Source: an uncultured Verrucomicrobia subdivision 3 bacterium (lineage in GTDB: Bacteria > Verrucomicrobiota > Verrucomicrobiia > Limisphaerales > UBA11358). From it: a stretch of DNA of 36,578 bases. Position 1 is the first letter of the stretch. Each line of letters begins with the position of its first letter. The notes below the pieces were generated by a model that was not told where the DNA came from, ran no database searches, and was given only the letters and a program-made list of their open reading frames with translations. Below, piece after piece: positions 24,674-33,072 of the stretch. The position numbers were made by a program, and so were the translations under genes. The stretch covers positions 1 through 36,578 of the forward strand of contig CAIXBQ010000031.1 of the NCBI GenBank assembly GCA_903917705.1, written 5' to 3'.

Positions 24674-25663
24674 TCACGAGCAGCACCGGGATATGGCCCG
24701 GCGGGCCAGTCGGCATCGGCTGCTCGGCAAGAGCGCCGGAGGCGCAGTCAGCCCCGCTCCAGCGCCCCTGCGCGGCCTGCCACGAGGTCGGGAGCCGGGT
24801 CTCGGCGGCAGACAGCCGTTGCGCCGGGCGACCTCGGCCTTGGCGGCGCTGGGCCGCTCCCGAACGCCGCGCTTTAGGCTGCCCAGCAGAACCGCCTCCG
24901 GGTTTTTGACCCGGACCACGTCGATGGAATGAAACATACCAACAACCCGATCGTCGCCCCCCGGCGCGATTACCAACACCTTGCCACGGCGAACAACGTA
25001 GGCTGGCAGAACCTTGCCGGATGGAACCCGCACCAGTGACCGGCGGCGGATGCGTTCACCATGGAGGATGCCGGTCCACTTCCGCTTCCTCGGGCGCGGG
25101 CGCATGGCGATGAGGCTTGCCGCCGCGCTGACCTGCTCCGCCGTCGGGCCAGCGCTTTGGGTTTTACCGTCATTATCCGCCGGTGAGGCGGGGGCGGGGA
25201 TTGCACGATGCAGCTTATGATCAGCTGCATAGCGCAAACTGCCACCCACCTGTGGCAGTGGCGCGGTAACCGCACTGACGGCCCGCGTGAAGCACACATT
25301 GACGACAGATGCTCGCCGCCGCCGAATCCGTGGCCGCCGCCATGCGGGGTCAGGTTTCGTGGCGCTGATCCGGTTCCTCCCGATCGTGAACGCCAGCCCC
25401 AGCCTCCGCAGGTGGCCCAGCCTCATTAACAGCTCCAGCGCGAACACGCGCCGACCAGTTCTGCTTCCCTGCGGATGTTCGGCGACGATGGAATTGATGA
25501 GTGACCAGACCGGGCACTCTTCAGCGTCCCGCAGGCGCTCCAGCAGCTGCTCGTCGAGGTAGTGGAGCCGGGGCGCAGCTGGTGCTGGAGGCAGGGGCGG
25601 CGGTGTCGCGGAGGCGCGGCGGATGGCGTAGGCGGCTTCAGGTTCGACCAGATCATATTGCAT
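24674..25663 (-). CDS. Unrecognised protein with N-terminal winged-helix-like part and C-terminal AT-hook
   Basis: 329 residues from the ATG at 25663. The first 100 residues ([20 protein letters not shown], then [32 protein letters not shown]) look like a winged helix. After a low-complexity linker comes [22 protein letters not shown], a small beta-rich part, and [20 protein letters not shown] leading to [10 protein letters not shown] (about 291-300), an AT-hook with the RGRP core that binds the minor groove of AT-rich DNA. The last 29 residues look like run-on, so the original 3' end may be lost. I associate this protein type with mobile regions of Verrucomicrobiota, from memory only. It is divergent from the HsdM fusion with a 69-bp spacer. 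Confidence 0.65.
   Translation of the reverse strand: MQYDLVEPEAAYAIRRASATPPPLPPAPAAPRLHYLDEQLLERLRDAEECPVWSLINSIVAEHPQGSRTGRRVFALELLMRLGHLRRLGLAFTIGRNRISATKPDPAWRRPRIRRRRASVVNVCFTRAVSAVTAPLPQVGGSLRYAADHKLHRAIPAPASPADNDGKTQSAGPTAEQVSAAASLIAMRPRPRKRKWTGILHGERIRRRSLVRVPSGKVLPAYVVRRGKVLVIAPGGDDRVVGMFHSIDVVRVKNPEAVLLGSLKRGVRERPSAAKAEVARRNGCLPPRPGSRPRGRPRRGAGAGLTAPPALLPSSRCRLARRAISRCCS
25208..25259. repeat. Two adjacent perfect hairpins inside the AT-hook gene
   Basis: ATGCAGCT-TATGATC-AGCTGCAT (25208-25230) and ACTGCCAC-CCACCT-GTGGCAGT (25238-25259) are two perfect 8-bp inverted repeats seven bases apart. They lie in the linker region of the AT-hook gene. They could be protein-binding sites of the mobile element or chance. 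Confidence 0.5.
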
Positions 25664-25732
25664 ACCCTAAATACCCGGCTTCGGCTTTTGCTTTGCCTCG
25701 CTGATCGGTTGGCCTACGATGCTGGCCCAGCG

Positions 25733-27469
25733 ATGCAAAAACTGACCCTGTCCCAGCTTTCCAGCCTCTTATTCCGGGCGTGTGATGATCTTCGGGGCAA
25801 CATGGATGCCTCGGAATACAAGGAATACATCTTTGGCATGCTGTTCCTGAAGCGGATGAGCGACCTGTTCGATCAGGAGCGCGATCAGCTCGCAAAGAGC
25901 CTCACGGCGAAGGGCATGTCCGCCGCCAAGATCGAGACGCAGCTCCTCAACCCCGACCAGTATACGTTTTTCGTCCCGTCGGAGGCGCGCTGGAACTACA
26001 CCGACGCTGACGGCAAGAAGAAGGGCATCGCCCACATCAAGACCAACGTCGGCTCGACTCTGAACAAGGCGCTCGAAGCCCTTGAAGACGCCAACGTGGA
26101 CGCGTTGCAGGACGTGCTCAAGCACATCAACTTCAACCGCAAGATCGGCCAGCGCACGCTCGATGACGACACCCTGTCCAACTTCGTCCAGAACTTCGAG
26201 AAAATCCCCCTGCGCGATGAGAACTTCGAGTTCCCCGACCTGCTGGGTGCGGCCTACGAATACCTGATCAAGTTCTTCGCCGATTCTGCCGGGAAGAAGG
26301 CCGGGGAGTTCTACACCCCCGCCGACGTGGTGCGGACGCTGGTCGAAATCGTCGAGCCGCAGCCCGGCATGAGCGTGTATGACCCCACCTGCGGCTCCGG
26401 CGGCATGTTGATCCAGACGCGGGACTACGTCCGCGAATGTGGTGGCGATCCCCGTGACCTGTCGCTGTTCGGTCAGGAATCCATCGGCACGACATGGTCG
26501 ATCTGCAAGATGAACATGCTGCTCCATGGCATACCGCACGCCGACATCCGGCAGGAGGACACGCTGCGTCATCCGCAGCACAAGGCCGACAGCGGCGAAC
26601 TGAAACGCTATGACCGCGTGCTGGCCAACCCGCCGTTCAGCCAGAATTACATTAAGAAGGATATCGAGTATCCCGGTCGCTTTGCGGTCTGGATGCCTGA
26701 GAAGGGCAAGAAAGCCGACCTCATGTTCGTCCAGCACATGATCGCCGTGCTCAAGGCCGACGGCAAAATGGCCACGGTCATGCCGCATGGTGTGCTGTTC
26801 CGGGGTGGGGAGGAAAAGGAAGCGCGCAAGCACTTCATCGAGCGCGATGGCCGGGTGCTGGTGCGCGCCCCCAAGTCAGTGGCAAAAAAACGCATCAAGG
26901 ACATCATCGAACGGAAGCGCGTCTGGATTTACAAGAATCTGGCCGAATGGCGCGACCTCAATGCCACCCGCGTGCTGCGGGAATATCGCAACGGCGAAGG
27001 TTTTCTTTACCTTGGGCGCAGCTATCGCCTGCTGCTCGTGTCCAATCAGGAAGAGCCGCTCCGACTGAAGCAAGGGCGGTTCTGCCTGCGCCGTGATCTG
27101 GTTGACCGGGGCGGAATCTCGGCGGCACAGGCGGTCTTCCGCGACTACTACATCACGCAGGGGCGGGAGCGCATCGCCAAGCGGGTGCATTATTTCGCGG
27201 CCAAGGTTGGGGTGAAGCCCGGCAAGATTGATGTTCGGGAGCTGGGTCATCGCTGGGCCTCGTGTTCGCCGAAAGGCAATTTGGCGTTCCACTGGAAGTG
27301 CTTGATGGCCCCGCCCGCGATCATCGATTACATCGTTGTCCATGAGCTGTGCCATTTTCATCACCTTGATCACACGGCGGCGTTCTGGAACGAAGTGGAC
27401 AAGGTCATGGCCAATTACCGCGAGCGGAAAGATTGGCTTAAGCGAAACGGTGCGGCGCTGGATGTGTGA
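25733..27469 (+). CDS. Chimera: truncated HsdM methyltransferase fused to YgjP/DUF45 metallopeptidase domain
   Basis: 578 residues from the ATG at 25733. Residues 1-370 are the N-terminal and catalytic part of HsdM, the type I restriction methylase that makes N6-methyladenine: helical domain, then [10 protein letters not shown] (217-226) for SAM binding and the catalytic NPPF (299-302). The frame then leaves HsdM in [15 protein letters not shown] and continues as [20 protein letters not shown], the start of a YgjP/DUF45 (WLM-like) metal-dependent protease. Its zinc site HELCH (537-541) and third ligand His547 are intact. About 130 HsdM residues, HsdS and HsdR are missing. In many genomes a YgjP gene lies beside hsdR, so an internal deletion of a whole type I system is the likely origin. 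Without HsdS, site-specific methylation is doubtful. The protease half may still work. Confidence 0.85.
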   Translation: MQKLTLSQLSSLLFRACDDLRGNMDASEYKEYIFGMLFLKRMSDLFDQERDQLAKSLTAKGMSAAKIETQLLNPDQYTFFVPSEARWNYTDADGKKKGIAHIKTNVGSTLNKALEALEDANVDALQDVLKHINFNRKIGQRTLDDDTLSNFVQNFEKIPLRDENFEFPDLLGAAYEYLIKFFADSAGKKAGEFYTPADVVRTLVEIVEPQPGMSVYDPTCGSGGMLIQTRDYVRECGGDPRDLSLFGQESIGTTWSICKMNMLLHGIPHADIRQEDTLRHPQHKADSGELKRYDRVLANPPFSQNYIKKDIEYPGRFAVWMPEKGKKADLMFVQHMIAVLKADGKMATVMPHGVLFRGGEEKEARKHFIERDGRVLVRAPKSVAKKRIKDIIERKRVWIYKNLAEWRDLNATRVLREYRNGEGFLYLGRSYRLLLVSNQEEPLRLKQGRFCLRRDLVDRGGISAAQAVFRDYYITQGRERIAKRVHYFAAKVGVKPGKIDVRELGHRWASCSPKGNLAFHWKCLMAPPAIIDYIVVHELCHFHHLDHTAAFWNEVDKVMANYRERKDWLKRNGAALDV

Positions 27470-27568
27470 CGAAAGGGTCTGGCGGAAGTTTTGCGCCGCT
27501 TTGCGCAATCAGCGGCGAGTGACAGGCCCACGGCGCTGACGCTATGCTCCAGCCATGCCACCGACCAA

Positions 27569-27690
27569 GAGCTACCAGAATAACTTGCCTCGCGGCCCGG
27601 CAGTTGGATCGCCACTTCATCGGCTTCGAGCGCGACGAGGACTTTGCCCGGAAATGCCGCCAGCGGCTTGCGACAGCACCCGCTCAATGA
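27569..27690 (+). pseudogene. 3' remnant of a DNA methyltransferase gene
   Basis: The frame ending at the TGA at 27688-27690 reads ITCLAARQLDRHFIGFERDE, then DFARKCRQRLATAPAQ. This is the C-terminus of N6/N4 DNA methyltransferases of the PF01555 type (TxLAAxxLGRxFIGxExD). No catalytic part precedes it; a frame from 27544 gives only 48 codons. It overlaps the 3' end of the receiver-domain gene on the other strand. Confidence 0.6.
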
Positions 27691-28090
27691 TCCTTAGCCT
27701 CGGCTGCGTGACCATTTTCTGAATACAGGCGCTGGCACCCAACCGCCGCGCCCGCTGCCGGATCGCCGCTACTTGGCCGGAATGGATCACCACCGGTACC
27801 CCCGGATACAGTGCTTTGAATGCACGCAAAAAGGCCAATCCGTCGCCGCCGGACCTGCCGTAATCGGTGATAACCAGATCAAACGTCCGGCGTTTGGCCG
27901 CCCGGAACGCCTGCGCGTTGGATGCGGCCTCAACCACCTTCGCCCCAAAATGTAATTTGAGCAGCGCTTTGACCAGCAGGCGCACGACAGCCTCATCGTC
28001 CACCAGCAGGATGGACGGGCGCTGACGGCGCGTCACGGCTCGGTGAGGATCAAGAAGTTTACGGTCGGTGGGCATGACGCTGAAAAACAT
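27617..28090 (-). CDS. Stand-alone response-regulator receiver protein
   Basis: 157 residues from the ATG at 28090; 28075 is also possible. A complete receiver domain is present. It has the acidic pair in SILLVDDEAVVR, the phospho-acceptor aspartate in DLVITDYGRSGGDGL, the switch serine in VVIHSGQ and the lysine in ACIQKM. No output domain follows, and no histidine kinase is nearby. The last about 12 residues (SGQSPRRARSR) are read across the methyltransferase remnant on the opposite strand, so the original 3' end was probably lost or replaced. Its role could be a CheY-like or phosphorelay intermediate; not decidable here. Confidence 0.78.
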   Translation of the reverse strand: MFFSVMPTDRKLLDPHRAVTRRQRPSILLVDDEAVVRLLVKALLKLHFGAKVVEAASNAQAFRAAKRRTFDLVITDYGRSGGDGLAFLRAFKALYPGVPVVIHSGQVAAIRQRARRLGASACIQKMVTQPRLRIIERVLSQAAGGISGQSPRRARSR

Positions 28091-28425
28091 GGCACGCAAT
28101 GAGGCGGCGGGCAAGGTTCAGTGGATTCCGCCAGCGCGTGCTGGCGATGAAAGCTTGCAGGCGGCGCGCGGCGGGCGTATAACCAACCTGACCGCAGAAA
28201 ACAATGTAGAGATAATAACATCAAAATTTAGCGTAGCTTAGGCTACGGCCTTCTCGAAAAACCGCGAATTTTTCCATGCAGAAGCCGCCTGAGTACGCGC
28301 CCGATGGGGCGCGGCTTGGAGCACTTTCTGCATGGGCGCTTCGCGGTGCCTTCGAGGAGGGTGTGACGAGTTCGCGCCCTTTAGTTTTTAGGCTGTGTCC
28401 AGTGTTGCGTTAAGGAAAGGACAAC
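28091..28425. other. 335-bp spacer carrying hairpins
   Basis: This gap separates the divergent receiver gene and the next rightward gene. The left half shows no feature beyond room for the receiver promoter. The right half holds a small hairpin, CGTAGC-TTAG-GCTACG (28232-28247), directly followed by the compound hairpin at 28249-28360. The ribosome-binding site AAGGAAAGG (28412-28420) serves the next gene. Confidence 0.7.
28249..28360. ncRNA. 112-nt compound hairpin, possible structured RNA or cruciform site
   Basis: Four nested stems stack into one long arm. The outer is CCTTCTCGAA with TTCGAGGAGG (10 bp, one G-U). Next come ACCGCGAA with TTCGCGGT (8 bp) and CCATGCAGAA with TTCTGCATGG (10 bp). 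The innermost is CGCGCCC with GGGCGCG (7 bp) closing a GATG loop. Short internal loops separate them (for example TTTTT opposite GCGC). No T run follows on the plus strand. Candidates are a small RNA, a leader element of the gene at 28426, or a DNA cruciform used by a recombination or replication protein. Strand is not determined. Confidence 0.55.
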
Positions 28426-29049
28426 ATGCCGTTTGACCCGCAAAATCCTATCGAATGGATCAATGAAATCACACAGAACGAACCACAATTCATCCGCTGT
28501 TTGTGCAAGTCTTTATACTGGGAAAGCCATCTCGTGCGGTTGCCTGCACGAGCTTTGCTGTGCAAGTGGGGAATGACCAGGCAAGGTCGGGTTGGTGTCA
28601 TTGATGAAAACGACCCGGTTGTCACACAGGTCAATATGCCTCCGCCAGAGCGGATGCTACCCGCTGGTGACGCTCAGTATGACGCACTTGTCCGGCAGGA
28701 AGACCCGGAAGCGCAACAGCCTTCTGCCTTTGGGTTTGCCGCTTACAAACACGCCGGTGGCCATGTGCCACAACCTGTAGGACACGCCTGCGCGTGGCGG
28801 ATATTGCCGATATATGCAACGCTGACTGGATTTGTTGTTGGCAACCGAGACGCAGCCGCGACTGCGGCAAGGCACTTTACGCAGTCAGCAGGCTGGGTGG
28901 CCGTTCATCCGACGGTGTTCCACCTGATGGATCAACACGCTTGCATCGAGAACACCCTACGGGCGCGGGCCTTTACAGCGTTCGGTTATGACCCCACTGG
29001 TTGCTTTGCGCCTCAAGCAGAACACGACAACTGTGGATTCATGATCTGA
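28426..29049 (+). CDS. Unrecognised protein, 207 residues
   Basis: ATG at 28426 has one of the best ribosome-binding sites of the window (AAGGAAAGG, five bases away). The protein has no signal peptide or membrane helix. It starts MPFDPQNPIEWINEITQNEP, has a middle His/Pro-rich part (HAGGHVPQPVGHACAWRILP) and ends PTGCFAPQAEHDNCGFMI, with seven cysteines in all. I do not recognise a family. It is the first of a rightward series (28426, 29086, 30698, 31507) and lies 65 bp after the compound hairpin. Confidence 0.65.
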   Translation: MPFDPQNPIEWINEITQNEPQFIRCLCKSLYWESHLVRLPARALLCKWGMTRQGRVGVIDENDPVVTQVNMPPPERMLPAGDAQYDALVRQEDPEAQQPSAFGFAAYKHAGGHVPQPVGHACAWRILPIYATLTGFVVGNRDAAATAARHFTQSAGWVAVHPTVFHLMDQHACIENTLRARAFTAFGYDPTGCFAPQAEHDNCGFMI

Positions 29050-29085
29050 CGATTGATGAAACCAACACGAAATAAAGGCTGAACT

Positions 29086-30597
29086 ATGGCATCAAAACGC
29101 GACTGGGTGGGCTACGCGAACTTGGCGGCAAACGTGGTGCAGACCGCGCAGCTTGACGGCATCAACAGCAAGATGCGTCAGATGGCGGAATTGGAACTTC
29201 AAAATGAATACCGCCAACAGCACGAGGCGGCTGTGGCAAAACACGAAGACCTGCTGCGGGAGGCGGTATTCTTCTATTCCGAGCGGCTTCGTGATCTGGA
29301 GGAAACCGCCAGCCAAAATCCAGCGGCAACCCACATCCGTACCTGCTATTTTCGGCGAACGTATGAAAACATGCCGCAGTTCAAGTCGAGCGGGTTTCGG
29401 AAGTTCGAGGACAAAGAGCGGCTGGCAAATGTACAGCGGGCTTACGATCGGATGATCCGGGAGTGCGCGAGCCGTCTGAAGCCAGACGATCTCCAAAAAT
29501 GCGACCAGTGCATCGAGCACATTTTTAGCCGCGACAAACTGCTGAAACTGATCTCGGTTCAGGAACAGTTGGAGCGAGATCGCAGCTCTTTGCCGGAAAG
29601 ACAAGCCGCCAAGCAAGCGGAATTGCAGAAAGTGGATGAGCAATGGCAGCAAAATGAATTCCCATTCTGGATCGGGCTTTGCTTTGTGGTAATGGCAGTG
29701 ATCGTACTGGCGATCATACTCGTTCTTTCCGGTATCTCCTTCATCGAGTCCAGCGATAGCGAATTTGCCCACGCGGGAATTATCGTCACCGTGCTCGGTA
29801 TTTCAGTTGGGGGTATATTGGTACTGCTGGTAAAGGCCAAATACTGGAAGTCCGAGCGGGAATTTGCGCAAAAAGTTGCCGCTCTAAAGTCTGAAATACC
29901 AGCAATGAGCCAAGCCGTTGCCTGCAAGGAAGCGGAGCTTGGCCAGCCCAGTGAGTTGTCCACGAAGTTTGGGACAGCAAAGCCTGAAGATTCCAAACAG
30001 CTGCTGCTTGAGCGCGATAATCTCTTACATGAGACGCTGGGCGATTTCGTCAAGGAGTTCGTTGAACGTGGCAGCAATCATGCTGAATTCGGTTTAGCCT
30101 GCGAAGTTGCCATCCTCAACACCAGCGCCGGTGAAATGGTCCTCGAATTCTGGCCGAACGTCGCGCCGGACCACGTCGAGAATTTCAAAAATCTCGCCAA
30201 GGAGGGCTTTTATGACGGCACCTGCTTCCACCGCGTCATCAAGGGCTTCATGATACAGGGCGGCGATCCGAACACGAAGGATGATGCCAGACAGAACCAG
30301 TGGGGCACAGGCGGCCCCGGCTATCAGATCAAGGCGGAGTTCAACGACAAGGCCCACACGCGCGGCGTCCTTTCGATGGCGCGCTCGAACAATCCTGATT
30401 CGGCCGGTAGCCAGTTTTTCATCTGCCACGGCGACTCGCGCTTCCTCGACCGCCAATACACGGCGTTCGGCAAGCTGATCAAGGGCGACGACGTGCTGGA
30501 GAAAATCGCCACCACGGCGACGGAACCCCCGGACCGGCCGGTGAAGCGCGTGAATGTTGAAAGCGTCAAAATCGTGTCCGCCGACAGCGTGAAATAA
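29086..30597 (+). CDS. Membrane coiled-coil protein fused to a cyclophilin domain
   Basis: 503 residues; ATG at 29086 with AAAGG eight bases upstream. Residues 1-190 are charged and helical with coiled-coil character. Two membrane helices follow (about 193-217, FWIGLCFVVMAVIVLAIILVL, and 229-250, AGIIVTVLGISVGGILVLLV), then another helical stretch to about 330. Residues 340-500 are a complete cyclophilin-type peptidyl-prolyl isomerase: VAILNTSAGEMVLEFWP, FHRVIKGFMIQGGDP with the catalytic arginine, and SAGSQFFI. Both ends should lie on the same side of the membrane, probably the cytoplasm. Codon use turns GC-rich at about 30103, suggesting that a host-like cyclophilin gene was joined to an accessory gene. 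The domain calls are firm; one function for the whole is not. Confidence 0.8.
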   Translation: MASKRDWVGYANLAANVVQTAQLDGINSKMRQMAELELQNEYRQQHEAAVAKHEDLLREAVFFYSERLRDLEETASQNPAATHIRTCYFRRTYENMPQFKSSGFRKFEDKERLANVQRAYDRMIRECASRLKPDDLQKCDQCIEHIFSRDKLLKLISVQEQLERDRSSLPERQAAKQAELQKVDEQWQQNEFPFWIGLCFVVMAVIVLAIILVLSGISFIESSDSEFAHAGIIVTVLGISVGGILVLLVKAKYWKSEREFAQKVAALKSEIPAMSQAVACKEAELGQPSELSTKFGTAKPEDSKQLLLERDNLLHETLGDFVKEFVERGSNHAEFGLACEVAILNTSAGEMVLEFWPNVAPDHVENFKNLAKEGFYDGTCFHRVIKGFMIQGGDPNTKDDARQNQWGTGGPGYQIKAEFNDKAHTRGVLSMARSNNPDSAGSQFFICHGDSRFLDRQYTAFGKLIKGDDVLEKIATTATEPPDRPVKRVNVESVKIVSADSVK

Positions 30598-30697
30598 CCA
30601 GCCATCCTTTTAGATTGAAAGGCAAAGATTATGTTGACGGAGGAAGCCATCGTGCAAGCACGGTATCGGCTGGTGTAATGCGCGTCTGAACAATTAA

Positions 30698-31366
30698 ATG
30701 AAATCTAGCATGAAAACGCAGAAGTCCGCCGCTAAACAAGCGGTTCGCCCGCTGACCGTGACTACCATCAAGCGGGCCATCAAGGCGCTGCCGGACGCCA
30801 AGGTCGAACCGCTGCTCAACTGGCTGCGAAACCACTACGACGGCGACGTCTGGGACCGGCAGATGGCCGCCGACGTCGAGCGCCTTGGGGATGTCGGCTT
30901 CGGTGTCGCCCTCGGAGGCAAGCCGACCGGTGATCCTGATAACCCGCTCGATTTCGGCGAACTTCACGACATGGATGAGGTCATGGCTTGGCTAGCTGAG
31001 AAAATAAAGCGGGCAAAAAAGGCCGAGAAAATCAGCAAACGACTGGTCGAGTGGGCCGAAGTTGACAAGTTCAAGAAAGTTCAGTGCCAAAGCGTCGGTG
31101 CGCATGATGTGTTCCAGTTGCAGTTCTGGATCAGCAAGAACACGGAGTGCCGGTCGGTGGATGACATCAAGAAACACCTCGGCTACATCGCGCGCGGTGC
31201 GGGCTTCAAAATTCCCGACGACGAGTGCGTTGTGTCAATGGACGCCGATCGCGTCTGGGCTTGGTTTAAGCTGGAACCGCGCCCCAAGCCCGCGCCTGAA
31301 CAGACGCCCAAGTGGCGTGGGCCATCAGCCGTCGGTAAGCCTTATAGCACAACCCCACTGCCTTGA
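30698..31366 (+). CDS. Unrecognised protein, 222 residues
   Basis: ATG at 30698 (a second at 30710) without a clear ribosome-binding site. The start is basic. Residues about 20-65 (IKRAIKALPDAKVEPLLNWL, then DGDVWDRQMAADVERLG) resemble the LP..-W-DRQ-AD pattern of small antitoxin-like proteins, a weak hint only. The middle is Lys-rich (EKIKRAKKAEKISKRL), followed by a compact part (DVFQLQFWISKNTECRSVDD) and a Pro-rich end. No membrane segment. A terminator-like hairpin follows at 31424. Confidence 0.6.
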   Translation: MKSSMKTQKSAAKQAVRPLTVTTIKRAIKALPDAKVEPLLNWLRNHYDGDVWDRQMAADVERLGDVGFGVALGGKPTGDPDNPLDFGELHDMDEVMAWLAEKIKRAKKAEKISKRLVEWAEVDKFKKVQCQSVGAHDVFQLQFWISKNTECRSVDDIKKHLGYIARGAGFKIPDDECVVSMDADRVWAWFKLEPRPKPAPEQTPKWRGPSAVGKPYSTTPLP

Positions 31367-31423
31367 AACTTTGCCCTGATACCCGCGAAGAGGGCAACCG
31401 GATGGCGCGGTCAGGGAGCTGAC

Positions 31424-31451
31424 ACCCCACGGGATCGACGATGGGGTTTTT
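31424..31451 (+). terminator. Candidate terminator after the 30698 gene
   Basis: ACCCCA (31424-31429) pairs with TGGGGT (31442-31447) around a 12-base loop, and five Ts (31447-31451) follow. It lies 58 bp after the stop of the 222-residue gene and before the HEAT-repeat gene. Confidence 0.5.
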
Positions 31452-31506
31452 CGCAATCAGGCTGCGTATGTAGGTTGTGAAGATTAACGCGAGAAACCAA
31501 AATGCT

Positions 31507-33072
31507 ATGATAAACCAAATCGACAACGACCTGTTATCAGGCGACCCGAACACGATCCAGCGGCAGCTTGGCTGCCGGGCGGCGGAGTTCATGCGCACCG
31601 GCAAAGTTCTGGCTTCTGGCAAGCTTATGGAGCTATATGCACACCGCCGCCAGATCAAGCCCGGCAAGGCGGAAGCCAAACTCATTCTGGCTTCGATGTT
31701 GTGCGAAGATGAGTCGGGACTCAAATCGAGACGGAATGAACTGGGCTGGTTCTGGTTTCGGCACTACACATCCCAGCAGCTCGGTGACTTGCTGGCGGAA
31801 TTGGCGCAGTGCAAGCACGGCTCGGTCAGCGTGCCTGCGACCACTGTCCTCGCGCACGTCCCGACGAAGAAAACTTTTACCGCCCTGCTGAAGCTCGTGA
31901 CGAATGTGGATGTCGAGGTTGCCAGCGAAGCGGTCAAGGGATTGGGTCAATTCCCGGCATCCCAGTCTCTGCCGAAGCTGCGCATAATCGCAAACTACAC
32001 CGGGCTGCATGGCTACGTGCGGCGGCGGGCAGTGGCCGCGATCGGAAAATTCAGGCACCCGGTCGATTTGCCGCTGCTGCGTGGGCTGGCGGCTGATCCT
32101 TCAGCAGATGTCCGGTGGGAGGCGCTCGAAGCGCTGTCCGCATATCAATGCCCGGAGGACGCGGCGATCGTGCGGAAGCTGGCCCATGACCGGGATGAGC
32201 ATGTCCGGTACAGGGCCATCGCAGCCATCTGGCAATATGGGCAACCGGAAGACCGGTGCTGGTTGCTGGAGCTTGTGAATGATCCGGCTCATCCGCACCG
32301 TGCTGTCGCGGTGGAGTCGCTCGCCGAGTTCAAGAACCCTGCGGATTTACCGCTGTTCCGAAAGCTGACCGGCGACCAGCACGTCGTTGTCCGGTCAAGC
32401 GCAGCTAGCGCGCTCGGCAAATTCCAGCACCCGGCGGACGTGGAGCTGCTCAAGCGCAGGGTGCTGGGAACAAGATCAATGTCCGTTGACGCCCTGCTGG
32501 CTTACCCGGCCAACATGGTTGCCGGAGCCATCCGGGAACTGGCCGCCGTGAAGAGCAGCAGTGTTCAGATGAATCTCGCCTTTTGTCTGGGCGATTGGCG
32601 TCACCCGGATGCGCCGAAGATTCTGCGGCAGGTGGTGGCGCGGGCGCACGTGTACGACACCGACTTGAGGGCGGCAGCCGCCGCTGCGCTGGGCACGCAG
32701 GGGAAGGCCCAAGACCTCCCCTTGCTCAAGCGGATGAGCCACTGGGATATGGAGTCGGTACGCCGCGAGGCTGTGTGGGCGGTCGCCAAGTACCGCCGGA
32801 TCGCCGATATCAAGTTTCTACAGGATTGCCGGTTTGATCCCACGCCAGCGGTTCGGACAGTGGCGGCCATGGCAATGGCCCGGATCATGAAGCGGGGTGA
32901 TCTTGAACGGTGGCTGCACCAGAACTTCGACACCGTGAGATTTGAAACTCTGGTGGAGGTTGACTTCGCCTTGTACGCGCCGCGCTGTCTGGTCAAAACG
33001 AAGCCGCGCCTCGGAAACGAGGACGTTGGCATGGCGCTGGGCATCGTGCGCTCCCACTGCCCGGAGTGGTGA
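31507..33072 (+). CDS. HEAT-repeat (PBS-lyase-like) scaffold protein
   Basis: 521 residues from the ATG at 31507; a GTG at 31477 is also in frame. From about residue 110 to 470 it is an array of some ten 31-residue HEAT units of the PBS-lyase type, such as DLPLLRGLAADPSADVRWEALEALSAY, AAIVRKLAHDRDEHVRYRAIAAIWQY and DLPLFRKLTGDQHVVVRSSAASALGKF. The N-terminal 100 residues are a separate helical part. There is no signal peptide or membrane helix. Such solenoids bind other proteins, and the partner is not shown. It is alone between a candidate terminator and the resolvase. Confidence 0.85.
   Translation: MINQIDNDLLSGDPNTIQRQLGCRAAEFMRTGKVLASGKLMELYAHRRQIKPGKAEAKLILASMLCEDESGLKSRRNELGWFWFRHYTSQQLGDLLAELAQCKHGSVSVPATTVLAHVPTKKTFTALLKLVTNVDVEVASEAVKGLGQFPASQSLPKLRIIANYTGLHGYVRRRAVAAIGKFRHPVDLPLLRGLAADPSADVRWEALEALSAYQCPEDAAIVRKLAHDRDEHVRYRAIAAIWQYGQPEDRCWLLELVNDPAHPHRAVAVESLAEFKNPADLPLFRKLTGDQHVVVRSSAASALGKFQHPADVELLKRRVLGTRSMSVDALLAYPANMVAGAIRELAAVKSSSVQMNLAFCLGDWRHPDAPKILRQVVARAHVYDTDLRAAAAAALGTQGKAQDLPLLKRMSHWDMESVRREAVWAVAKYRRIADIKFLQDCRFDPTPAVRTVAAMAMARIMKRGDLERWLHQNFDTVRFETLVEVDFALYAPRCLVKTKPRLGNEDVGMALGIVRSHCPEW

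Noticed and set aside
24663-24932. 89-codon plus-strand frame, [20 protein letters not shown]...
   Set aside because: The first 25 residues look protein-like, but the rest is a shadow of the AT-hook gene. It may be a fragment; support is too weak to list.
28249-28360. Compound hairpin as an integron attC site
   Set aside because: The 7-base GTTRRRY/RYYYAAC ends were not found, no integron integrase is present, and the other gene spacers lack similar structures.
28249-28360. Compound hairpin as 4.5S (SRP) RNA or 6S RNA
   Set aside because: No GGAA tetraloop region with the conserved SRP bases, and no large central bubble flanked by the usual 6S closing stems.
30631-30678. 15-codon frame MLTEEAIVQARYRLV
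   Set aside because: Too short and without a conserved context; may be a scrap of a lost gene, not supportable.
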